Source: Planctomycetota bacterium
Lineage (GTDB): Bacteria > Planctomycetota > UBA1135
Assembly: GCA_021776795.1 (NCBI GenBank)
Contig: JAJFFC010000008.1
Span: 378,738 to 442,737 of the forward strand
Direction of reading: 5' to 3'
DNA length: 64,000 nt
The translations under genes were made by a program, and so were the position numbers. Shown here piece by piece: positions 9,723 to 16,986 of this stretch (the stretch's first letter is position 1; every line of letters starts with the position of its first letter). The notes beneath the pieces are model-generated. The model had not been told where the DNA came from, did not search any database, and saw only the letters and a list, made by a program, of their open reading frames with translations.

Positions 9723-11240
9723 ATGAAGCGTTTGTGCAACCCCAACTACATCATGCATTCTCGTTCCTCTCTTTTGTGCTTCGGCGCACTTGCTCTTGCT
9801 GTTGCAGCATCGGCTCCTTTGGCACATGCCCAAGGCGCCGAACAAGACGCTCCCGCTAAGAACGCCATCTTCTTCGTTGGTGACGGCATGGGCGTTTCCA
9901 CGGTGACTGCCACACGGATTTTTTCTGTGGGCATTGATGGTCACCTGACTCTAGATCAGGCTCCCTTCACCGCGCTTTCGCAAACCTACACTTCGGACCA
10001 CATCACTCCGGATAGTGCCGGCACCATGACCGCCATGATGACTGGAGTCAATACCAACTCCGGCGTGATTGGCTTTGGCCCCGAAACCGAGCGCCAAGAC
10101 TTCCTCGGCAATGGTGACGGTCCGGCATTGACTACCGTTCTTGAACTGGCGAAAGCCCAAGGCAAGATGGTCGGCGTAATCTCCACGGCGCGAATTACTC
10201 ACGCCACTCCAGCTGCCTGCTACGCAAAGTCCAACGAGCGTAACGAGGAAGAATACATCGCCCTGCAGGCGCTTCCTACCGATGCCGAATACAACCTTGG
10301 GCTAGGCTCTGGCATCGACCTGCTCATGGGCGGCGGACGCCGCTTCTTTGTTCCGGACACTGTGGTGGACGAGGAAGGCAGCACGGGTCGCCGTACCGAT
10401 GGTCGCGACCTTCGCGCTGAGTTCCAGGCTGCTGGCTACACCTACGTGTACGACCAAACCGGATTCGACACTCTGTCTGGCGCTAATCTGCCCATTCTTG
10501 GCCTGTTCGAGAGCAGCCACATGGAATACGAGTACGACCGCCTCACCGACCTCGGCGGGGAACCTTCCCTCGAGGAAATGGTCGCCAAGGCTGTGGAAAT
10601 CCTCGAGGCAAACTCTCCGAACGGTTACTTCCTGATGGTGGAATCGGGCCGCATCGACCATGCCCACCACGCCGGTAACGCTTACCGCGCTTTGGTCGAC
10701 ACCGAGGAGTTCGACGCCGCCATCAATGCCGCCTTGCAACTGGTTAACCTCGGCGAAACTTTGGTCATGGCCACTGCAGACCACAGCCATGTGTTCAACA
10801 TCGCTGGTTACCCCCTTCGCCCACAAGTTGAGCTGCCTTACCCGGTCGCCTACGCTCCCGTGGAGTACATGGCTTCGGCTCACGGCAACATCCTCAACAC
10901 CGTGTTCGACATCAATGCCAGCACCGGTGGCGTGGAGATTTCTAGCGACCTCAACGCCGTGCCCTACACCGCATTGCTTTACGGCAACGGCCCGGGCCAC
11001 CGCGGCGCAGGGGGTCGGGTGGATCCATGGTCCGACGCCACCGCGGGCTACGGAGGCGTGATTCCTCTTGGTCCAGAGGATCCTGCCTACATGCAGGAAG
11101 CCGCCGTACCACTGAGTTCCGAAACCCATGCTGGCGAAGAAGTTGCCATCTATGCCTGGGGGCCAAACTCCCACATGGTTCGTGGCACCGGCAAAAACAC
11201 GGGCTGCTTCCGTTTAATGAAGCGAGCCTTAGGCCTGTAA
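9723..11240 (+). CDS. Alkaline phosphatase
   Basis: NAIFFVGDGMGVSTVTATRIF...TPDSAGTMTAMMTGV (Ser nucleophile), VESGRIDHAHHAGNAYRAL, TADHSHVF metal ligands; signal peptide. Start may be 9753. Confidence 0.92.
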   Translation: MKRLCNPNYIMHSRSSLLCFGALALAVAASAPLAHAQGAEQDAPAKNAIFFVGDGMGVSTVTATRIFSVGIDGHLTLDQAPFTALSQTYTSDHITPDSAGTMTAMMTGVNTNSGVIGFGPETERQDFLGNGDGPALTTVLELAKAQGKMVGVISTARITHATPAACYAKSNERNEEEYIALQALPTDAEYNLGLGSGIDLLMGGGRRFFVPDTVVDEEGSTGRRTDGRDLRAEFQAAGYTYVYDQTGFDTLSGANLPILGLFESSHMEYEYDRLTDLGGEPSLEEMVAKAVEILEANSPNGYFLMVESGRIDHAHHAGNAYRALVDTEEFDAAINAALQLVNLGETLVMATADHSHVFNIAGYPLRPQVELPYPVAYAPVEYMASAHGNILNTVFDINASTGGVEISSDLNAVPYTALLYGNGPGHRGAGGRVDPWSDATAGYGGVIPLGPEDPAYMQEAAVPLSSETHAGEEVAIYAWGPNSHMVRGTGKNTGCFRLMKRALGL

Positions 11241-11255
11241 AGGTTCTTCATACCC

Positions 11256-11287
11256 GGCTCTTTCCTGCCTGCGGGCGGGAAAGGGCC
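11256..11287 (+). terminator. Stem-loop after alkaline phosphatase (terminator-like)
   Basis: ggctctttcctgcc-tgcg-ggcgggaaagggcc: 14-bp stem with two G-T wobbles, 16 nt after the stop; weak downstream T-tract (acttttctc). Confidence 0.55.
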
Positions 11288-11321
11288 ACCCAACTTTTCT
11301 CCCAGAACTCACACACGGCCG

Positions 11322-12179
11322 ATGAAACTCTCCTCATTGTTGTTTTCTTCTTTCCTGGTTTCCGCTGGCGCTTTGACCGCAGCGCTCACCATCACCAGTT
11401 GGTCCAACTCCGACTCCTCACTTAACGCAGCGACTCTTCGCCTCCAGCAATGGGAAAGCACACCACCGACCACGCCGATGCGAAACATCAGTGGCACCGC
11501 TCTGGATGCGCGCCATCGAACACAAGAGTCTGGATCAGAATCGAACCTCATCCTGCCTCCTCTTCGCGCCACCCTGGTGCATCGTAATGCCGATGGGGAA
11601 ATTGGTAATCTCCGGGTGCTGACGCGAAGCCAGAACAGCATGCAACTTGGGCGTAGCGATGCCCCAGAGTTCCTATGGCTGAAACGGAACCCGATTGCGC
11701 CTTCTCGGATGCATGGATTTCATGTTCGTCATGCACTTCGCCATATCTTGGAGTACACCGAAGCCGACTTGCAGCAGGAAGGCGTCGGCGAAACTTGGCT
11801 GGACTTAGCCAGCTTTGGCGTGCGCAGGGAAGACCTTAAGACTATGGAAGTCGATGGCCGCCGCGAACATGCCTTTGGGCTTGAGTTCACTTGCTATGTA
11901 GCTCCCCACGCCGCCATGGAAGAGGGTGGCATGACCGAGTTGTGGTGGAATGAGGAGTACCGGCTTCCGTTGCGCTGGACCAGAATCGGTGTTGGGGGCG
12001 CCTTTTCCCAGGAGCTGACCGATTTAGAGCTCTCCCCCTCCGAAGAGGATGTGCTTTCTCCATGGAACCGCTGGCCTGACTACGCCTTGATGGATTTAGT
12101 CGATTACCGCGAGGAATTGGAATTTGAAGAGGGCCATGAAGATCACGATCATGCGAGTCCACATGCTCATGGCTTTTAA
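11322..12179 (+). CDS. Hypothetical secreted protein with His-rich C-terminus
   Basis: Signal-like N-terminus MKLSSLLFSSFLVSAGALTAAL; C-terminal EEGHEDHDHASPHAHGF. Confidence 0.7.
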   Translation: MKLSSLLFSSFLVSAGALTAALTITSWSNSDSSLNAATLRLQQWESTPPTTPMRNISGTALDARHRTQESGSESNLILPPLRATLVHRNADGEIGNLRVLTRSQNSMQLGRSDAPEFLWLKRNPIAPSRMHGFHVRHALRHILEYTEADLQQEGVGETWLDLASFGVRREDLKTMEVDGRREHAFGLEFTCYVAPHAAMEEGGMTELWWNEEYRLPLRWTRIGVGGAFSQELTDLELSPSEEDVLSPWNRWPDYALMDLVDYREELEFEEGHEDHDHASPHAHGF

Positions 12180-12367
12180 TTTGCCAAGATTCCAACTTTC
12201 TTAGGTCGCAATCGCCAGGCCATTCCTGTTTCCTGTACGGAAGGGAATGGGGGCTCCCACTCTGGCCGGCACGAAGACAGCCGAACAGACATGCCGGAGT
12301 CTAAATGACTCGACCAGCGGCAGGTGATGGGCAGTTGACCACAGCACCGAGGTACAATCTTGACCTC

Positions 12368-13366
12368 ATGGAGCCCATCCTGACCATTCAACAAGCGAAG
12401 CGGAGCTTCGGCGAAGTCCATGCCCTGCGCGGCGTGAGCTTCGACATGGCGGCCGGCGAGGTCGTCGCCCTGCTCGGCCCCAACGGCGCCGGGAAGAGTA
12501 CCTTGATTCGCTCGATCACCACCTTGGAGAATCTCGATGCCGGATCGATTTCCGTTTGTGGTGTTTCGGTGCAAGACGATCCGCGGGCCGCGCGCGCCTT
12601 TCTCGGTTATGCCGGGCAAGAGTCGGCGCTCGATAAGGTCCTGACTGGGCGAGAGTTCTTGCGCTTCCAGGGTGGCTTGGTGCATTTGCCTAAGGCGCAA
12701 ATTTTGCCGCGCGTGGAAGAGTTGCTCGCCCGCTTCGGCTTGCAAGATGCTGGCGACCGTCGTTTGGAAACCTATTCCGGCGGCATGGCGCGGCGCTTGG
12801 ACCTTGCAGCATCGATCATGCATCAGCCCAAGCTTCTGATTCTGGATGAACCCTCTTCGGGCTTGGACTACGACGCCCGCCGCGAGCTGTGGCAAATGCT
12901 CGGCGAGTTGCGCGAAGAAGGCACCGCCTTGTTGTTGGCCACTCACGATTTCGAAGAGGCCGATGTCCTCTCTTCGCGCGCAGTCATGATGAGCCACGGC
13001 GAAGTCGTCGGCAGTGGCACGCCAGATGAATTACGCGCCGCCTTGGGCAGTTGGATTCTTGCCGCATCCTTGCATGAACATCAGGTGCCGGAAGATCGCG
13101 AACGCCTGCGCGCCTTGTTCTCTGAGGTCTCTGGCGTGGAAATGCCACCCAACCCGCAGTCTTCGGAATATGCCAAGGCAGTCCCGCCTGGCCAAGACAT
13201 GGCGCCTGACGGCCGCAACTGGAGCGAATGGCTGCGCGATCACGCTGCGCAACAGGGCGTGGAGTTGGTGAGTGTTGGTTTGCGTCGGCCGACGCTGCAA
13301 GATGCTTATCTCGCTGCCACACATCAACAAACTTCTACTTCAAACGCCGCGGAGGTGAGCGCATGA
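12368..13366 (+). CDS. ABC transporter ATP-binding protein (DrrA/ABC-2 type)
   Basis: LLGPNGAGKSTLIRSITTL Walker A, YSGGMARRLDLAASIMHQPKLLILDEPSSGLD; start trimmed to MEPILTIQQ. Confidence 0.9.
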   Translation: MEPILTIQQAKRSFGEVHALRGVSFDMAAGEVVALLGPNGAGKSTLIRSITTLENLDAGSISVCGVSVQDDPRAARAFLGYAGQESALDKVLTGREFLRFQGGLVHLPKAQILPRVEELLARFGLQDAGDRRLETYSGGMARRLDLAASIMHQPKLLILDEPSSGLDYDARRELWQMLGELREEGTALLLATHDFEEADVLSSRAVMMSHGEVVGSGTPDELRAALGSWILAASLHEHQVPEDRERLRALFSEVSGVEMPPNPQSSEYAKAVPPGQDMAPDGRNWSEWLRDHAAQQGVELVSVGLRRPTLQDAYLAATHQQTSTSNAAEVSA

Positions 13367-14172
13367 ACTCCCCCTTCTGGCAAGAAACGCGCGCCCAAAC
13401 TTGGCGCTGGTTCCTTCACAGCAAGCGTCGGCCGATTGTAGTCATCAGCGGCCTCATGCAGCCCATCATCTGGATGACGCTATTCGTGTTGGTGCTCGGC
13501 AAGTCGATGGCGGAGACCTTGGGTGGTCTCCCCTATCTCGACTTTGTTACGCCGGGTGCCTTGCTGTTCACGGCCTTCAATGCCTCGCTCAATGCGGGTG
13601 TGCCGATTCTGTTCGACCGCGAACTTGGTTTTCTCGACCGCATTCGCGCCGCGCCGCTGCATGATCGCTTCAGCATTGTGCTCGCTAGCGCGATTCACAT
13701 TTCGGTGATGACGCTGTTGCAATGCTTGGTCATCGTCGCCGCGACTTCGGTAATCGGTGTCAGTTTTGCAGGCGGCTTGATGGGCGCGATGGTTGGCTTG
13801 CTGGCCTTACTCTTGGTCATTCTGGGCTTTACTTCCTTAAGCCTCGGCCTGGCCTTCCAGTTCCGCCGTCACTTTGAAATGTTGGCGGTGATCATGATCA
13901 TCACCTTGCCGATGATCTTCCTTTCCAGCGCCTTTGCTCCGCTGGATCGACTGCCCGACTTGTTGCGCAACTTGGTCGTGTTCAACCCGGTCACGATGGC
14001 GATTGAACCACTACGCATGGTCTACAGCAATCCGGAATGGAGCATGACCACGCCGCTGGCCTCGACCTTCTTCGGCGACCTCAACGCCTGGCACTTCTTT
14101 GGCGGCTTGATTGGCTTCAACCTCCTCGCCGGCATGTGGAGCCGCAAGGTGTTGGCCAAGAAGCTGGCTTAG
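13363..14172 (+). CDS. ABC-2 type transporter permease
   Basis: MNSPFWQETRAQTWRWFLHSKRRPIVVISGLMQPIIWMTLF...; six-TM ABC-2 permease; ATGA overlap with the upstream ATPase. Confidence 0.88.
   Translation: MNSPFWQETRAQTWRWFLHSKRRPIVVISGLMQPIIWMTLFVLVLGKSMAETLGGLPYLDFVTPGALLFTAFNASLNAGVPILFDRELGFLDRIRAAPLHDRFSIVLASAIHISVMTLLQCLVIVAATSVIGVSFAGGLMGAMVGLLALLLVILGFTSLSLGLAFQFRRHFEMLAVIMIITLPMIFLSSAFAPLDRLPDLLRNLVVFNPVTMAIEPLRMVYSNPEWSMTTPLASTFFGDLNAWHFFGGLIGFNLLAGMWSRKVLAKKLA
14101..14172 (+). repeat. Boundary block 1, copy 1 (3' end of ABC permease)
   Basis: 72 nt ggcggcttgattggcttcaacctcc...aagctggcttag; matches 16915-16986 at 71/72 (g/t at 14151). Confidence 0.95.
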
Positions 14173-16706
14173 AAACCGCGTAAAAGAACCTCGAGCTCGA
14201 CGTCCTCTCCGGCAATAATCTTCACGCCATCAGACCTTTCCGTTAGCGAAAAGGAATGATCTTCTGGATTACGATACCAGATTAAAAGGCTGTACTCACC
14301 TGGAAGTGCAGCAGGAATAAGGAACTCTGCTTCTGCAACATCCTTTTGCATTACAGCATGCTTCTGCACCACTGTGGCCGCTGTGCTCAGTTTGGAAACG
14401 CTCTCTGACACCTCGGACGCGCGAACCAATTGAAGTTGAAAATTGGCTTTAATACTTCTTTGCGATCGCGCTAAATTGATTCGGCATGCCCCCATAACGG
14501 GAATTTCAATCGTATGAGTGGTGACCCCAGCGGGAATTGAAATTTCTCGGAGGTGATTGCCAACGCGTAACTGAGCCTGAAAGGCATCCTGCGGAATCCC
14601 CGTAAGAAGAAGGCTCCCATCTTCCTGTGAAGCAGCCCGGACTTGTGCATGCTTGATGCCGTAAACAATCGAAGCAACTGATTGAATTTGTCCTAACTCA
14701 TCCTTAACCCATAGTCTCAGATCTCTACTCTGGCTCAAAATAATCCGCAAGTTGTTTCCTGGCGACGGCACGATGACCTCTGCTCGAACATATAAGCCAA
14801 AGCCTTCTTTCCGCACACTCATATTTACTGTTTCTGTTCCGATTCCAGGGACTTCAAATTCTCCAGCCTCATTAGTCGTAACGGTAACTGGCCGGAATCC
14901 CTCCCCATGAAGCCTGACCTTCGCACCAGCAATTGGTTTTGCACCTTCATCATGGACAACCCCTTGCAATTTTGAGGGGAGACTGTCCCAAAAGAGGCTT
15001 TTCTGAGTCCATTGCCCAGGTGGTAAGTAAAACCCCGGCAGTTTCGCCAAGATATTTTCCGATGCGTCCAGAAGAGATAACTCCATTTCCTGATTTGGAG
15101 TTAACCCCCACAGCTCAAGGGTCTCTTGATTTTCTTGGATGGCCAAATTGAGAGATTCCTGACCATCGGATCCTCGGCGGCCACCTGCAGGACTGATACC
15201 CAGCGCATTTCGCAACATGCCAAAAGCAAAATACTCCCAATCATTCTCGCCGACAAAGAGTGGCCGAGTGTTCCCAATTTTCACTCGGAGGTGTTGCCGC
15301 TCTTTACCTTTTGGGAAATCCAAGTGTACTCGGAGAGAAGCAGAGGGCTTGAGCCTAAAAAGTAGCTCTCCTGGCGGCGCCTGATCGAGCCATAAAGACA
15401 CATAGTCATAGCCAACAGCTCCTGCAGCAACTCGCTTTGTACCCTCCTTTAGCTTCACTGTGCCTTTGCCATCAGAATTAGTGAAACCTGAATTCTGATA
15501 TGCGAATGCCATTGCGCCACCAATACCATTGCCATGCTCATCTAGGACCCGAAAGGGGCGGTCCACAACACGGCTTAACGCAAGGTCACCAAGATCCCAC
15601 GGATTGTCGAAGGAAGACAAATCCAGCTCGATTTCTTTCGCGGCACCGTTCAATCCAAAGACGCTTCGGGGACGAAGATCGACCTCTGCCTTCCAAGGTC
15701 TTCCAGGCCCTCCGTTGCCTAACCAACGCTGATACTCATCCTCAGTGGACGGACTAATCGGAACCACAAACTCGCCATCTTCATTAGACTGGACCCATTT
15801 CCACGGAGTGATGGCATCGTTGGAAAAGAAAACGTAAACACCAACGTGAACGCCAGGAACTGGGATTCCTCGATCTGCAGAAACCACACGCCCACGCATG
15901 CTGGGCAACGGCATGGCAGTTAAGCGTACAAATGGAATTGCTTGTGGCAATAGGGCAGTGGAAGGCTGACTTATTCGCCCTTCAGGGAACACCGATTCCA
16001 ACATTACGCCATCGGTGAGAGTGAGCCTACCTTGCCATTCCTGCGGAAGACCAGTCACAAAGAAACGTTGCTCGGCATTCAAATGCAGTGTCCGTTGGCC
16101 TGGAAGGCATTGCAACTCTTTGAACTTCTCCCGAACTCTGTCAGGAATAGGGAAGGTGGACCTTGCTTTCGATTGAAGAAACACGCTTACTTCTCGCTCA
16201 GGTGGCGTAAGGAATTCAACTTCCCCCTCCATCTGCAATCCTTGGGGTAGCTGGGCGAATATCGCCGGCTTCGAGCGGTTGACCTCCTGATAGTGCGGCA
16301 TTGCGTTCGCTGCCAATACCAATAGGCCACCTTTGCCTGAACCAATCGGAAAATGCACTTTCCCTTCGAGGTTGGTGAATTCACTCAAAAGGAATCCGGC
16401 ACTATCCCAAAGCCAAACTTCTGCACCGGGCAAGCGTTTCCCATCGAAACTTTCCACGGTTATTTCGGACTGGCCAGCTCCTTCGGAAACTGAATTCGCG
16501 CTCAAGGCGTGGTCTTCGCGAAGCAAATCCATTTCCGATGCCTCGGCCCTTGAATTAATTGCCAAATCCTCCTCTAGCCGCGATTCTTCAATCTCTTGTG
16601 ACTCATTGCTCTCTCCCCCCCCGTCGGAGGCACTTTCCAACCCCCAAAAGACTCCTAATACCAGGGCAGCGAGTACCACGACCAGGACTGAGGATTTATT
16701 CATCAA
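14169..16706 (-). CDS. Large secreted/anchored protein with CarboxypepD_reg-like repeats, tandem copy A
   Basis: N-terminal hydrophobic anchor (SVLVVVLAALVLGVFWGL), Ig-like repeats such as LQGVVHDEGAKPIAGAKVRLHGEGFRPVTVTTNEAGEFEVPGIG; end-to-end homologous to 16983-19508. Visibly AT-richer than the flanks. Confidence 0.85.
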   Translation of the reverse strand: MMNKSSVLVVVLAALVLGVFWGLESASDGGGESNESQEIEESRLEEDLAINSRAEASEMDLLREDHALSANSVSEGAGQSEITVESFDGKRLPGAEVWLWDSAGFLLSEFTNLEGKVHFPIGSGKGGLLVLAANAMPHYQEVNRSKPAIFAQLPQGLQMEGEVEFLTPPEREVSVFLQSKARSTFPIPDRVREKFKELQCLPGQRTLHLNAEQRFFVTGLPQEWQGRLTLTDGVMLESVFPEGRISQPSTALLPQAIPFVRLTAMPLPSMRGRVVSADRGIPVPGVHVGVYVFFSNDAITPWKWVQSNEDGEFVVPISPSTEDEYQRWLGNGGPGRPWKAEVDLRPRSVFGLNGAAKEIELDLSSFDNPWDLGDLALSRVVDRPFRVLDEHGNGIGGAMAFAYQNSGFTNSDGKGTVKLKEGTKRVAAGAVGYDYVSLWLDQAPPGELLFRLKPSASLRVHLDFPKGKERQHLRVKIGNTRPLFVGENDWEYFAFGMLRNALGISPAGGRRGSDGQESLNLAIQENQETLELWGLTPNQEMELSLLDASENILAKLPGFYLPPGQWTQKSLFWDSLPSKLQGVVHDEGAKPIAGAKVRLHGEGFRPVTVTTNEAGEFEVPGIGTETVNMSVRKEGFGLYVRAEVIVPSPGNNLRIILSQSRDLRLWVKDELGQIQSVASIVYGIKHAQVRAASQEDGSLLLTGIPQDAFQAQLRVGNHLREISIPAGVTTHTIEIPVMGACRINLARSQRSIKANFQLQLVRASEVSESVSKLSTAATVVQKHAVMQKDVAEAEFLIPAALPGEYSLLIWYRNPEDHSFSLTERSDGVKIIAGEDVELEVLLRGF

Positions 16707-16745
16707 TATGTGCTCTCTAGAGCATCCCCACCTTAACCCATTCCG

Positions 16746-16799
16746 ACTGATAAGGTGCAGGAATGGATAGCAAGCACTCCCGACGGGGGCTGATTAGCC
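16746..16799 (+). repeat. Boundary block 2, copy 1 (5' fragment of the 19571 gene)
   Basis: actgataaggtgcaggaatggatagcaagcactcccgacgggggctgattagcc; 53/54 identical to 19554-19607. Confidence 0.95.
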
Positions 16800-16986
16800 G
16801 GGAAGTGCTTCCAATTCGGCCTAGTCACCTCGATTTCCTCGACCGCATTCGCGATGGGCCCGGCAATGCTTGTTGTGCATCGCCGGAATTTCGATGCTTG
16901 GTCTCAGCATTCCTGGCGGCTTGATTGGCTTCAACCTCCTCGCCGGCATGTGGAGCCGCAAGGTTTTGGCCAAGAAGCTGGCTTAG
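16763..16986 (+). pseudogene. Chimeric remnant: 5' fragment of the 19571 gene joined to a decayed 3' fragment of the ABC permease
   Basis: ATG at 16763 gives MDSKHSRRGLIS (identical to the start of the 19571 gene), then LDFLDRIR resembling permease GFLDRIR, stop at 16922-16924; the 3' part 16915-16986 is permease-terminal sequence including its TAG. Confidence 0.88.
16915..16986 (+). repeat. Boundary block 1, copy 2
   Basis: 71/72 identical to 14101-14172, including the stop codon shared with the opposite-strand gene. Confidence 0.95.

Noticed and set aside
10302-11174. 290-aa antisense ORF inside alkaline phosphatase
   Set aside because: The sense strand encodes catalytic motifs of alkaline phosphatase throughout.
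12221-12249. Imperfect inverted repeat cattcctgtttcctgtacggaagggaatg upstream of the ABC exporter
   Set aside because: Short, interrupted stem; could be an operator but no supporting second site or known motif.
16711-16724. Palindrome tgctctctagagca just upstream of gene A
   Set aside because: Six-bp arms with 2-nt spacer occur often by chance, and I see no counterpart upstream of gene B.
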